Shown piece by piece: positions 11,687 to 22,862 of a stretch of DNA of 64,000 nt. The stretch comes from Euborellia annulipes (Eukaryota; Arthropoda; Insecta; Dermaptera; Anisolabididae). The stretch is taken from positions 47,721-111,720 of the forward strand of contig JAKCPI010009198.1 of the NCBI GenBank assembly GCA_023213315.1, read 5' to 3'. The notes under the pieces are model-generated. The model was not told the origin of the DNA and searched no databases. It saw only the letters and a list, made by a program, of their open reading frames with translations. The position numbers and the translations under genes were made by a program. Each line of letters opens with the position of its first letter. The stretch's first letter is position 1.

Positions 11687-12318
11687 AAAAATCTGGTGTG
11701 AGTGGCGCACAGCACACAACTTTCTCTTACCTTCGGTAATCGAAAGTTGTGTTCTGTGCTTGTCACACCAGATTTTTTGTGTCGACATATATTTAGTTCC
11801 CGACAGTACGGAACATTTGAATTCAGATGTAAAATTTATAAGTATGGGAAAATATTTATATTTTGTTACCATGGCAACCATTTCTCCTATCTTCCCTATG
11901 AATTACAAGAGTAAAGTGGTCTTCAGAAGATTTCAATGCCAAAATGAGAATATACATTTTAAAGAGCATCTAAAAAATAGTTGATTTATGAATTTAAAAA
12001 AAAATCGTTGGAGCAAATTTAGAGAAAATCGAAAAAAACTGAAAAAGTGCATCAGTAAAGTACTAGTACTCTTTGGCCGATTTTGATTAAAAGCTTATTT
12101 TTCCGGTCCCGGGGGGTGTTTAACTAAAATATAAAATTTCAACCTCGTAGCTCAATTCCTTCATGCTTAAAATTGAACACACACCCACCCACACACCCAC
12201 CCACCCACCCACACACAGACAGACCATGTCGCGAAAACCACTTTTTTGGATTCAGGGGACCTCAAAACGTGAAGATCCATCAAAATCTCGACATCGAATT
12301 TTTGACATGAATCCATTT
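11687..12318 (-). repeat. HP1 repeat, minus orientation
   Basis: Begins with the hairpin aatctggtgtgagtggcgc / cttgtcacaccagatt and contains the X-box (11865-11878). It ends after the CA-rich tract and aaatttttgacatgaatcc; the second terminal hairpin is missing. With the + copy at 9391-10095 it brackets gene A as an inverted pair. Confidence 0.75.
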
Positions 12319-12750
12319 AGTTAGAAATATTTATTCTTTATAAATAAAAGCATTTTTTTAAAAAAGTTTTTTTTTTATTATATTATTATTTTTATCTTCA
12401 TTTTTTTTTTTTTAGATTAAAATTCGCTTTTTTAATTATTTAAAAATTATTTAATTTTATATATATTTTAAATTTAACAGTTATATTAAAAAAACTAAAT
12501 TTTCAGTTTTCGGAAAAAATAAATATTTAAGGGGTGAGTCTCAAAAAACCGTTAATAGCCGAATCAAGAAGCTGGTTACTCTAGGCGGTAAGAGATGGCG
12601 TTAGTTCTCCCCATAGGGAAACAAGCGTTTTAGTCCATTTCATTTGAAAAGTTCCAGCTAATTAATTAAAGGCAAAAAATTAATTATTCTTTGACATAAT
12701 GATTACTAATTTAATTATCTATAAGATATAGACCAAATTTTTTTTAAATA
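12319..12750. other. No gene seen
   Basis: AT-rich sequence, featureless apart from T-runs. Confidence 0.5.
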
Positions 12751-13156
12751 TCTATATATATAATAGCGGAGTGTCCGTCCGTCTGTCCGTCTGCCACGCT
12801 CTGTTTGACCAACTTCCCGTTGAAATTTTGAAACGAAATTTTGCAGTCTTATAGAGAACTTTATGGAGAATCCAGGAAAAATACTCGGGTCCCGAAATTA
12901 TTTTGAGTTATTAATTCCTAGAGTTACGATTTCTCCCATAGGAAATGTATAGAGAGTATGTATTCATTGCATTTGTGTATTCTATGAATGTAAACAACTC
13001 CTAAAGCAGATACTGAATTGGAATATGTAGTAATAATTTTCTTTTCATGATTAATAAAAGGCGAGAGTCCGCAGCAGGCGGGCCCGAGCCAGCTGGCGGG
13101 AGGCTTCGGGCCCCTGGCTAGACATAAGGCCCGCCCAAGGCGGGCGGCGCGGCTAG
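12751..13156 (+). mobile_element. Non-autonomous Helitron
   Basis: Starts TCTATATATATAATAGCGG and ends CGGCGCGGCTAG, preceded by the hairpin GCCCGCC-caa-GGCGGGC. A 5' TC, a 3' hairpin followed by CTAG and insertion between A (12750) and T (13157) are diagnostic of Helitrons. The 5' part gtgtccgtccgtctg - cacgctctgtttgacc is repeated in the second copy at 57791. No Rep/helicase frame. Confidence 0.85.
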
Positions 13157-13239
13157 TCTTTTTTTTATTGTGGTTAATCCAAAATCAAAAAAGAGCTTCT
13201 ACAAGTTAATTGGGTATCATTAATTAAAATAAATAGAAA

Positions 13240-13540
13240 CTGGGGTTACCATAAGTCCTGATATCGACCGGACAGTACGGATTTGGAACACGTGTCCGGT
13301 TTGGCGTCCGGATCTGAGAAATGTCTGGATTTTACTAATAAGAACCGAAAACGTGGCCAAATTGGGAATTTCTAATTTATTAACCTCATAATACTCTAAA
13401 AAGCTTCTAAATCAAGGTAATATTTTTCATGTCTCAGGATAGCTAAAAACGCAGCTTTCAGTGCCTAATTATCAAAAATTTTCCTATAACCCCGGAAGTC
13501 CTCTGTCCAAATCTGGTCTCAATAAATAATGCTAACCCTA
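13240..13540. mobile_element. Possible small DNA transposon relic
   Basis: Begins ggggttaccataagtcc and ends gctaaccct, with tccggtttggcgtccgga inside. The termini are roughly inverted but no target duplication is visible, so the class (hAT-like?) is uncertain. Confidence 0.35.
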
Positions 13541-13700
13541 TTGCACCTTATGCCGAAAAAGACATTATTTCGTAATTAATTTTTTTAAAAAAAGTCTCAA
13601 AATATTTTTTTGTTTTTACCAAATTTAAAAAATAATTATCTTTAAAATGTTTATTGGTTTTTTTGTCTACTCTTAATTAAACATAAAAATTTAACGATGC

Positions 13701-13800
13701 TGATATGATGGCTTATATATATACGAATTTTTAACAAGGTATTAATATAGTGTTATTCTATTCAAAGATCTTGGTCACGAACCAAAAAAAAAAAGAAAAT
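13701..13800 (+). promoter_or_regulatory. Gene B promoter and 5' UTR
   Basis: TGATATGA (13701, a one-base variant of the GATA site), TATA box TTATATATATA (13713-13723), start-site motif GGTATTAATATAGT about 30 bp further, then CAAAGATCTTGGTCACGAACC before an A-rich leader. Confidence 0.7.
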
Positions 13801-14913
13801 ATGGCAACCAAAGCATGCCTTCTCCTTTTCGTTACTCTATTCTTCATAGGTAAGTGAAATTTAGAGCATTGAAATATTTGACAAAACTGTAACTGAGTTA
13901 CTTCCAGATTCTAATTCAAAATAACATGTGATTTATTTTCTGAATTTGTTTTAGGGACTAATATTATTATAAAAAATGGAGCTGCTAGACCTGCAGAAGA
14001 ACCAGAACCATCGGATGGATCAGATGGCGGAGAAGCAAACTCTGGCAGTGGTGAACCGGAAGAACCAGAACCATCGGATGGATCAGATGGCGGAGAAGCA
14101 AACTCTGGCAGTGGTGAACCGGAAGAACCAGAACCATCGGATGGATCAGATGGCGGAGAAGCAAACTCTGGCAGTGGTGAACCGGAAGAACCAGAACCAT
14201 CGGACGGATCAGATGACGGAGAAGGAAACTCTGGCAGTGGTGAACCGGAAGAACCAGAACCATCGGACGGATCAGATGACGGAGAAGGAAACTCTGACAG
14301 TGATGAACCGGAAGAACCAGAACCATCGGATGGATCAGATGGCGGAGAAGGAGGCTCTGCCTCTGGGGAAACTTCAACTACAGAAGAAAGGGATGAGGAA
14401 GAGGGAGGAGAAAATACTAGCGAAGATCCAGCGGGTGGAGGAGATGAAGAAGATGATTCACCTAGCGATGAACAGGGCGACGAAACAACCTCAGAGGCAG
14501 GCGATAGTTCAAACGATGATGAAGAGGGAGGAGAAAATACTAGCGAGGATTCTGGGAGTGGAGAAGACGAAGAAGGTGATTCTACTGGTTGTGAAAAGGA
14601 CGACAAATCAAGTGAAGATTCTGGGAGTGGAGAAGACGAAGAAGGTGATTCTACTAGTGGTGAACAGGACGACGAAACAACCTCAGAGGCAGGCGATGAT
14701 GAAGAGGAAGGAGAAAATACTAGCGAAGATTCAGGTAGTGGAGGAGACGAAGGAGGAGTTACACCTAGTTGTGATAAGGAGAGGAATAATCCTATCAAAC
14801 AAATTAGTAAATTCATCTCCGATAGGATTAAAAAAGTTCGTTCTATCTTATCTTATTCTATTAATAAAGGCAAAGAAGATTGCAAAGATGAACAAAAGGA
14901 TGAATCTGCATAA
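13801..14913 (+). CDS. Gene B: secreted acidic repeat protein, intact
   Basis: Exons 13801-13849 and 13955-14913 (intron 105 bp) encode 335 residues with no break; this is the best reference member. N-terminus MATKACLLLFVTLFFIG, TNIIIKNGAARPAEEP. Then about five 21-residue repeats (63 bp), EPEEPEPSDGSDGGE + ANSGSG, followed by long Asp/Glu/Ser/Thr-rich blocks NTSEDSGSGEDEEGDS. The tail is basic and amphipathic, IKQISKFISDRIKKVRSIL, then SINKGKEDCKDEQKDESA. It has four Cys, one in the signal region. The conserved ~27-residue start is the probable signal peptide, so secretion is inferred; function is unknown. The frame was read codon by codon. It has no local ATG because the start is on exon 1, so the frames at 13976-14980 (+) and 13911-14816 (-) are shadows. 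Confidence 0.9.
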
Positions 14914-15077
14914 CTCCAACAACTTAATATTGGAAAAAATCGATGAGAAGATAATATACATAGTTAATTCCAATAAATGAAGATATCTATATTATTCTTT
15001 AAAATACAATTATTGTACTATAATGTAAAATGGAATTTAGTGTAGTAGTTATTAATTTATTTATGTCGTATTGTCTT

Positions 15078-15125
15078 AATAAATACAAATTTTGTTTCTT
15101 CAAATTTCTTTTTTTTTTTCTTTAT
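15078..15125 (+). terminator. Gene B poly(A) signal and downstream motif
   Basis: AATAAA (15078-15083) then ttttgtttcttcaaatttc and a T-run, as in the other members. Upstream, gatatctatattattcttt is the uninterrupted form of the site disrupted in gene A. Confidence 0.75.
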
Positions 15126-15134
15126 AGTTATAAG

Positions 15135-15440
15135 ATACCACTAGGGGGTCCGTGGCCACCCTAGTGTGTCGAACGATGTGCGTAAATCCAACAGCAAGTT
15201 CTGAATATAGTTTGGGAATTCAGGCTAATGGAAACGTAGTTAGTTTAAAGTTGTTTCATTTCATCATTATTATTATTGGGTTATTGAAAAAAATGGGGCT
15301 TGCATTATGGGGTTTTCAATTCCGATGGGCTTCGGGCTGAATTTTACTAGATACTGTGCTCTTGACTGACAGAGGTCCGCAGTGGATTTTTGCCTGAAAA
15401 AGGGGTCCGCCAGCTAAAAAGGTTAGGAAGCCTTGGGCTA
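15135..15440. mobile_element. hAT-like relic
   Basis: Left part agggggtccgtggccacc, right part aaaaaggttaggaagcctt with gaggtccgcagtgg and aaggggtccgcc between. These are words typical of hAT ends. No clear 8-bp duplication, no transposase. Confidence 0.4.
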
Positions 15441-15544
15441 TATAAAAAGAAAATACTGCTTAATCTATCTCTCGTGCCATTCATCCAGTAACTGTCTCTT
15501 TATTAGGTAATCGTGGTATCTTTTCTCAAAAACTCCCGATCTGA

Positions 15545-16330
15545 TGTGGGGATTTTTTTTCTTCTTTTTATTCTTGGCTGTTGGCCAGAGGCCATCTCGC
15601 CATAAAAAATTCATACAATATAAAAATTACAGGTTATACAAAACATTTTACAAAATATTGTGTGTATAAAAACAAAAAGGAACATAATATGAAATAACAT
15701 GATTAGAAAATAACTTTATAAGAAAAACACGTTCCAAAAAAAAAAACATAATTAGTAAATAAGCTTATAGGAAAAACAATCTAATTTGGTGGAGAGATGT
15801 AGAGAGCTGCTGTAATGGCGTCTGTTGACTTGTTGATGATTTCTAGGAAATCAGGCGGACTTCGGAAGTGGGGCTCTATGGATTGTTTTAGGATGGAGCG
15901 TTCTTTTTTAAATTTAGGACAGTACATGAAAAGGTGTTCTGGAGTGGCATATGCGGTACAGGAGCAGCGGGGAGAAGGAATATTGTTGAAGCGGAATAGA
16001 TGGGTATGGTTGATTCGGATTCTATTTATGAGGCATATAGCAGGACGATTAATGGTAGCGAGTTTTTCTAACCAGGATTTACCAAGTTGTGGTTTTAATT
16101 TTTAACAGAAGGAGCCAGTTGTTTGTTGGGAATTATGCCAGTTTTGAGTTGTTGTTTGAACAGGTTGAAAGTGTCACCCCAAGGAATGCCATAGTTTAAG
16201 GATTCGCCATATAAAGCAGCTTTTTTGGCTAAAAAGTCTGCTATATTATTCCCATGGGATGTTGGGTGAGCATTGATCCATGCATGATAGCCGAACTTGG
16301 TTACCAGATGTTATAATGTCTTTGAGAATG
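15545..16330 (-). pseudogene. LINE 3' end: RNase H and Cys-rich C-terminus
   Basis: On the - strand, INAHPTSHGNNIADFLAKKA is a clear terminal RNase H motif. After frame shifts comes LATINRPAICLINRIRINH, and then C-C-T-EHL-CP inside CSCTAYATPEHLFMYC, the Cys/His knuckle found after RNase H in I-type LINEs. It ends with ITAALYISPPN and a 3' tail of A/AAG type at about 15550-15575. The copy is 5'-truncated and contains stops. The + frame at 15815-16105 is antisense shadow. Confidence 0.7.
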
Positions 16331-16822
16331 CCTAGAATTTTGAGCTGAATGAGTCCTTTGGTTTTTTGACCGATAAGATGGATTATAAACTGCTTTTAGA
16401 ATCTGAGTAATCATCCGGGATCACATAACATGTTATCAAGAACGAACGGTCGTAGATTGTCGACAGGCCTCTGCAGGTGAGGGCACCTAGAAACCTCTCG
16501 CCCAATTTACACTCTAAAAGGGTAATTCTGGAATAGATATTTAGGCTCTTTATTGTTCCCTCATAAGATCCCGTCTTTCTTTCAATTTTAGAGAGAAAAA
16601 TAACAAACGGAACCCAAGACAAAAAGATTCCGTAACTTTGTAATCACTCAAAATTGAATGCTGGGAAGTTTTAATTATAAGGTTATAAGGGATTAATTAA
16701 TTACTTTGGTTTTTTTTTAACCTTCTGAAAACTTATTTAGTCTTTTAAATTTTTTGAATTTTTTTTTCAATTATATGAATAGAGAAGACCATGATTTAAC
16801 TCGCTGCCGGTTTTGAGATATC

Positions 16823-16883
<61 letters not shown>

Positions 16884-17050
16884 CCAGATTAGTTTTACGC
16901 ATTTAAAAACCTCGAAAAAGGTTTACTTAATATCTATTTTTTTTTGTTGATTTCAAATATCAAGAATGAGTAATATCTTAAAATAGTTAAAGTCTCTTTT
17001 AATGTTCATTTTTTCTATCATCTAATTTACATAATATTTTAACTAAATTG
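16331..17050. other. No gene seen; CA/TA microsatellite
   Basis: An (ac)n(at)n microsatellite at 16825-16880 is the only distinct structure. The ORF on - at 16383-16622 shows no domain. Confidence 0.5.
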
Positions 17051-17052
17051 AA

Positions 17053-17145
17053 GATAAGAGGGGTTATATATATATATGCGATATTTCGGGCAAGTATTAA
17101 TCTAGTTCAAGTTCTTTTTGAAAGGGAAGATCTTTGAGAAATAAC
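17053..17145 (+). promoter_or_regulatory. Gene C promoter and 5' UTR
   Basis: GATAAG (17053-17058), long TATA box TTATATATATATAT (17064-17077), start motif AAGTATTAATCTAGTT (CTAG at 17102), then TTTTTGAAAGGGAAGATCTT. Order and spacing as in A and F. Confidence 0.7.
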
Positions 17146-20100
17146 ATGGCATCCAAAGCGTGTCTTCTACTTTTCATTTCTCTTTTCGTCATTGGTAAGT
17201 GATCATAATAATAATAAGCGATTTTTATTGGCCATTTTTTATTATTTACATTTTTACAATATTAATCTAAAATAGCATCGAGCTTTCATTCTTCATCTTT
17301 TTCCTCTTCTGCCTTTCCTCGACATCCTTGTTCTTCCGTTAACTTCCTTGTGGGAAAATTTGAAAAACCTAATGTCCTTAATGGTATAGTAATAGGGTGT
17401 CCTGGGATATTGGCGTGGAATTTCTTCCATCTTTCGTTTATGTACTCTTTTAGTGGCTCTAACTCTATTGCCTCTCCTATGATGGCGTTATTGACGCCTG
17501 ATGGGGGATTTGCTATCACTCTTAGCGTTTTGTTTTCAACTCTCTCTAAGAGGTTGGTCGTAAATTTTGATGCACGCCCCCACCAAATTGGGGAGCCATA
17601 GATTAGCCTAGCTCTGACCAATGCTTTGTATAAAAGGATTTTTGCATCGATGTCGAGTTCACTTCGTCGTGCCAATGGGACCGTTTGAAGACACTTGTTT
17701 CAAGTGCTCTTTCCATTTTAGTTTCTTATCAAGATATACTCCTAGATATTTTGCTTGTGGGATCCAGTTTAGCAGAGTTCCATCAAATTTTATTATACAG
17801 CTAAGGTTACTCTTCTTCCTGAGGCGAGCGTGGCTTATCGGATAAGCTGAGGCTTAGTAATACGAGGTAAAATGTCACTCGAGTTCGAACCCAACTTGCC
17901 GAAAAAATTCAACCAAAGTCGAACGTCTCTGCTGGAGCAAAAGGGAGTACACATCCCCTCCAATTCCAGGCACTTAGGGCCTGAGGGATGGACATAGGAA
18001 TTCAGGGATAAAACATCACCCGAATTCGAACCATTCCTAGATCGGGGGAGCACAATAGATCTGATCTAAAAGGTCGCAGTGCAAAGAGAAGCCCCAGAAC
18101 AACTAATCAAATCTAAACTACTCTTCTTCCTGGTGAAGAGGATGATAAGTGATCACAATTTCAGAAAAGTGTAATGGAAACTTTTAACAAGTTGATAGAC
18201 TATTTGAAGAGATATTTAGCTTTTTCTATCTCAAATTCAATAACGAAAAATAAAAGAATTAAATTAGTAGCTTGAAGAATTTGGAAATTTAAAGTTCTAA
18301 AAATATTATTTTCCTGTATCTGATCATAACAAAATAGTAGAGTTGGAATTGCAGAGGCCTTTTAGGTTAGGTTAAAGTGGGTATTCCCAGGAAGGAAGCA
18401 CAATAAGTCTTCTTGAGGTTGAGATTATCTTCCACTTGATTAGACTGTGGATCTCTCTCTTCAGTCATTAGTGCCAGACCGATACGTTGTGGTTACTTTG
18501 AAGAGCAAATTTCATGGCAATGATACTAAGGTGGGTTCCCGATTCCTTCCTCAGGAGGCTCAAATAGAGTGGGATAATTTTTTGGCATTAGGTGAATTTG
18601 AACTCCAGTTGTCTTCAAACTCGGAATTATAAGCTTAACTGCTTTATTCTCACCTCAAAGACAAAATATTTTGGTTATGTTAAATAATTTACCATAATCA
18701 AAGTCTTTGGCATGACTTGAAAAATTATAAAAAAAAAAACTAATTAGAAACTGTTAGGTCTCAAAACATTTAAGTGATAATCCATTTAGGCATGCGATAA
18801 ATTTAAATAAAACTCGCTTTGACGGGAATACTAAATTCAGGTACAATGATTCGAACGAGTTTTTTTTTTTTTTTAGTTTCTCTTACATATCGAAGTTCTA
18901 ATTAGAAGAGCCAAAAAACATTTCAATGTTAGAGCCCCTGTTAAACACTTTTCGTGCAGCAACTTTTCGAACTGAAAAATTTGTGTTACGCTCTTACCCA
19001 GTTCATGGCATAAGGAGAATGATATTCTTCAACAGAAAATTCAAAAAAATGATTTTCGAAAAAAAAGTGGACACTTTTCTACTGAGAGTGTCGATAACCC
19101 CCCCGAAGGGGGGAAAAATATTTTTTTTGTATGTTAATATAATATATAGTGAGAAAGTATTTGATTCATGCCAAAAATTCGATGTCGAGATTTTGATGGA
19201 TCTTCACGTTTTGAGGTCCCCTCAATCCAAAAAAGTGGCTTTCGGATCATGGTCTGGTGTGACAAGCACAGAACACAACTTTGGATTACAGAAGGTAAGA
19301 AAAAGTTGTGTGCTGTGCCACCAGTCACACCAGATTTTTTTCTTTCTAATTTGATTTGAGATTATAAGTAGTTATACCTGAAGAAGACTAACAGAAAATA
19401 TTATATAACTGTTGAGGACGATAAGGAGAATAAAAACCAACTTTCGTTTTCTCTCTCACTACTTCAATTTATTTGCAAATATTTCGTCTTCTATACAGGG
19501 GCCATCCTCAGTGCATATATAAATTTTATGTGAGAGTTTGTCAATTTAGTAGAAATATATTTGAGAACAATTGAGCGCATGAGCCTCGTGCCTGGACGTT
19601 CTATGCCAGTATATTCTCCTTATCGTCTTCAACTACGATCCCCAGCTAAAAGAAACTATTATATAACTGTAATTTGAAACGTAATGGTCTTGTCTTATTA
19701 GTCTCCCATATTAATTGAAGCACCTTTTTAATTTAAACAAATTAAGGGTTTGTCGTCTGTCAAATAGAGAGTGATCTATTTCAAAAAAACGCTTAATTTA
19801 TTTTGTGAATTTGTTTCAGGAACTAATATAATTATAAAAAATGGTGCTGCCAGACCGGCAGAGGAACCAGAACCATCCGATGGATCAAATGGCGGAGGAG
19901 GCACTGCCAGTGGTGAAGAGGGAGAGGAACCTCCATCCATAGAGGCAACTGGTGGTACAGAAGGTGGTGAAGGGGAAGAAGGAAGTGAAGGATCTCCAGG
20001 CTCAGGGGCATCCGGCGGATCAGAAGGTGGTGAAGGGGAAGGTGGAAGTGAAGGATCTTCAGGCTCATCCGGTGGATCAGAAGGTGGTGAAGGGGAAGAA

Positions 20101-22126
20101 GGAAGTGAGGGAACTTCAGGCTCATCCGGTGGATCAGAAGGTGGTGAAGGGGAAGAAGGAAGTGAGGGATCTTCAGGCTCATCCGGTGGATCAGAAGGTG
20201 GTGAAGGGGAAGAAGGAAGTGAAGGATCTTCAGGCTCATCCGGTGCATCAGAAGGTGGTGAAGAGGAAGAAGGAAGTGAGGGATCTTCAGGCTCATCCGG
20301 TGCATCAGAAGGTGGTGGAGAGGAAGAAGGAAGCAAAGATAAAGAGGACGGAGAAGGAGAATCAACTAAAGATGAACAGGGAGAGGGAGCTTCAGGCTCA
20401 GGGGAATCTGGTAGTTCAGAAGAAGGTAGTGAAGTGGAAGGAGGCTCAACTAGTGGAAAAAAGGGAGGAACTGGAAATAAACCATTAAAAAAAATTGGTA
20501 AATTCATTTCCAATGGAATTAAAAAAAGTCGGTAATATCTTAAAAAATGGAAAAGGAGAAGAGAATGGTGAAAAAGATGCTGAATCGTGTACATCCGGTG
20601 GATCAGAAGGTGGTGAAGGGGAAGAAGGAAGTGAGGGATCTTCAGGCTCATCCGGAGGATCAGAAGGTGGTGAAGAGGAAGGTGGAAGTGAAGGATCTTC
20701 AGGCTCATCCGGTGGATCAGAAGGTGGTGAAGGGGAAGAAGGAAGTGAAGGATCTTCAGGCTCATCCGGTGGATCAGAAGGTGGTGAAGGGGAAGAAGGA
20801 AGTGAAGGATCTTCAGGCTCATCCGGAGGATCAGAAGGTGGTGAAGAGGAAGGAGGCTCAACTAGTGGAAAAAAGGGAGGAACTGGAATTAAACCTTTAA
20901 AAAAAATTGGTAAATTCATCTCCAATGGAATTAAAAAAGTCGGTAATATCTTAAAAAATGGAAAAGGAGAAGAGAATGGTGAAAAAGAGGCTGAATCGTG
21001 TACATCCGGTGAATCAGAAGGTGGTGAAGGGGAAGGTGGAAGTAAAGGATCTTCAGGCTCATCCGGTGGATCAGAAGGTGGTGAAGGGGAAGAAGGAAGT
21101 GAGGGATCTTCAGGCTCATCTGGAGGATCAGAAGGTGGTGAAGAGGAAGGTGGAAGTGAAGGGTCTTCAGGCTCATCCGGTGGATCAGAAGGTGGTGAAG
21201 GTGAAGAAGGAAGTGAGGGATCTTCAGGCTCCGGTGGATCAGAAGGTGGTGAAGGGGAAGGTGGAAGTGAAGGATCTTCAGGCTCATCCGGTGGATCAGA
21301 AGGTGGTGAAGAGGAAGGAGGAAGTGAGGGATCTTCAGGCTCATCCGGTGGATCAGAAGGTGGTGAAGGGGAAGAAGGAAGTGAGGGAACTTCAGGCTCA
21401 TCCGGTGGATCAGAAGGTGGTGAAGAGGAAGGAGGAAGTGAGGGAACTTCAGGCTCATCCGGTGGATCAGAAGGTGGTGAAGGAGAAGAAGGAAGTGAGG
21501 GATCTTCGGGCTCATCCGGAGGATCAGAAGGTGGCGAAGAGGAAGGTGGAAGTGAAGGATCTGCAGGCTCATCCGGTGGATCAGAAGGTGGTGAAGGGGA
21601 AGAAGGAAGTGAAGGGTCTTCAGGCTCATCCGGTGGATCAGAAGGTGGTGAAGGGGAAGAAGGAAGTAAAGGATCTTCAGGCTCATCCGGTGGATCAGAA
21701 GGTGGTGAAGGGGAAGAAGGAAGTGAAGGGTCTTCAGGCTCATCCGGTGGATCAGAAGGTGGTGAAGGGGAAGAAGGAAGTAAAGGATCTTCAGGCTCAT
21801 CCGGTGGATCAGAAGGTGGTGAAGGGGAAGAAGGAAGTAAAGGATCTTCAGGCTCATCCGGTGGATCAGAAGGTGGTGAAGGGGAAGAAGGAAGTAAAGG
21901 ATCTTCAGGCTCATCCGGTGGATCAGAAGGTGGTGAAGAGGAAGGAGGCTCAACTAGTGGAAAAAAGGGAGGAACTGGAATTAAACCTTTAAAAAAAATT
22001 GGCAAATTCATCTCCAATGGAATTAAAAAAGTCGGTAATATCTTTTCTATTAATAATGGCAAAGGAGAAGAGAATGGTGGAAAAGAGGCTGAGTCGTGTA
22101 CAACAACAGAATCTGCTGCTGCATAA
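17146..22126 (+). CDS. Gene C: long secreted acidic repeat protein, one frameshift
   Basis: Exons 17146-17194 and 19820-22126; the 2625-bp intron is filled with transposons. N-terminus MASKACLLLFISLFVIG, TNIIIKNGAARPAEEPE. Exon 2 is built of 19-residue (57-bp) units of type GGSEGGEGEEGSEGSSGSS. Three times these give way to a cationic amphipathic block, KPLKKIGKFISNGIKKVGNI, followed by NGKGEENGEKEAESC (about 20475-20595, 20890-21005, 21980-22105). As read, the frame stops at 20535 (254 residues) because the first block has A7 (20521-20527) where the other two have A6. The downstream frame (20495-22126) is fully open, so without that one base the protein would be about 784 residues. I judge a sequencing or copy error in an otherwise continuous gene more likely than two genes. 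Frames on the - strand (up to 560 residues, Pro/Ser-rich) are shadows. Secreted; function unknown. Confidence 0.75.
17286..18150 (-). pseudogene. LINE reverse transcriptase fragment in gene C intron
   Basis: On the - strand from about 18150: LFTRKKSNLSCIIKFDGTLL, then WIPQAKYLGVYLDKKLKWKE. After a shift near 17680 comes AKILLYKALVRARLIYGSPI, WWGRASKFTTNLLERVENK and TLRVIANPPSG. This is the thumb and C-terminal region of a jockey-type reverse transcriptase. The catalytic FADD box is absent. A SINE interrupts it at 17822-18118, so the LINE was there first. It lies antisense to gene C. Confidence 0.8.
17822..18118 (+). mobile_element. tRNA-derived SINE with 14-bp TSD
   Basis: Flanked by tactcttcttcctg at 17808-17821 and 18119-18132. 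The 5' part carries a Pol III A box (TGGCTTATCGG, 17831-17841) and B box (GAGTTCGAACCC, 17881-17892). A second B-box-like GAATTCGAACC lies near 18022. Removing it restores the reverse-transcriptase frame of the host LINE across the junction. Confidence 0.8.
18340..18645. repeat. Dispersed repeat, also at 34500-34640
   Basis: Shares ttgtggttactttgaagag, ttcatggcaatgatactaa and ttcccgattccttcctca with 34540-34600; a related reverse piece lies near 33310-33370. Class not recognised. Confidence 0.45.
19120..19340 (+). repeat. HP1 copy with large internal deletion
   Basis: Keeps the left part (agtgagaaagtatttgattc, atgtcgagattttgatgga) and jumps at 19250 directly into the right hairpin tctggtgtgacaagcacag / ccagtcacaccaga. 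The GT tract and X-box are deleted. Confidence 0.7.
19413..19656. mobile_element. 244-bp palindromic hammerhead-type element in gene C intron
   Basis: Flanked by tattatataactgt at 19399-19412 and 19657-19670 (14 bp). Outer arms ttgaggacgataaggagaat and its complement are inverted. On the - strand it has CTGAGGA (19505-19511) and GAAAT, a degenerate hammerhead core. Nearly the same length and duplication size as the insertion in gene A. Confidence 0.7.
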
Positions 22127-22357
22127 CACCACCATCTTAAATATATTCCAACAAATCTATATTCCATATTCTTTAAAATATTCTTTAATATATAATTAAT
22201 TAATAGCCTATAAATATATTATCTATGATTTATGAAGGACTTTTTTTTCTCTCTTTCCCGCTTTTCCGCACAATTCTTTACAGCACGGATCTCATGCTAA
22301 AATGAAACCTAAAATGTATATTGTTTCTAGAAATAAATGTGGTTCATATTTGTTTGT

Positions 22358-22405
22358 AATAAATAAAATTTGTATTTCTTCAAATTTCCCTCATTTTTTC
22401 TTTAT
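22358..22405 (+). terminator. Gene C poly(A) signal and downstream motif
   Basis: AATAAA (22358-22363), then tttgtatttcttcaaatttc and a T-rich run. Confidence 0.75.
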
Positions 22406-22625
22406 ATAAAAAAAAAAACCGATTGACTTTAAATCTGACACAGTTAAACGCTTTGCTGATATCCAATGAAGCAAGCAAAATGTTCTCTTCACAATCTAAA
22501 CCTTATAGACCTCATTTACAAGGGAAAATAGTGCTGACGTATTTTTATTAAAAAAAAAAAAAAAAAACGTGTTGGTTGGAATTAATCAAGTTATTTTTTT
22601 TTTTTTTTTTGAAATGCATTCACTC

Positions 22626-22862
22626 TTTAAGCTTTTGTTCAGGGGCTCACATCTTGTGGGTACGTGGATGGAGACCACGAGCTACCCGAGCTGAAACTGG
22701 CAGTTTTTCTGTTCTTTACAAGTCTGTCTCTTACTTCTAAATTTTTAACAGGCGTCAGACTAAACAACGGGCCGGTCTGTTCTATTGCTTTCGGTCTCAA
22801 AAAACCCATTCCACCGTCCCCGCACTGCGGGAATAAGGCTAAGAAAGAAGAAGAAGAAGAAA
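22626..22862 (+). mobile_element. LINE/SINE tail with (AAG)n end
   Basis: Shares cacatcttgtgggtacgtgg, gaccacgagct, caggcgtcagac and cgcactgcgggaataaggc with the better defined insertion at 45084-45300, and ends in an AAG-rich tail. No clean target duplication. The ORF through it is chance. Confidence 0.6.

Noticed and set aside
20485..22167. 560-residue Pro/Ser/Glu-rich ORF on the minus strand over gene C, and similar antisense ORFs over A, B, F
   Set aside because: The repeat units lack stops in most frames, so antisense ORFs follow automatically. Only the + strand has the signal exon, splice sites, promoter motifs and AATAAA.
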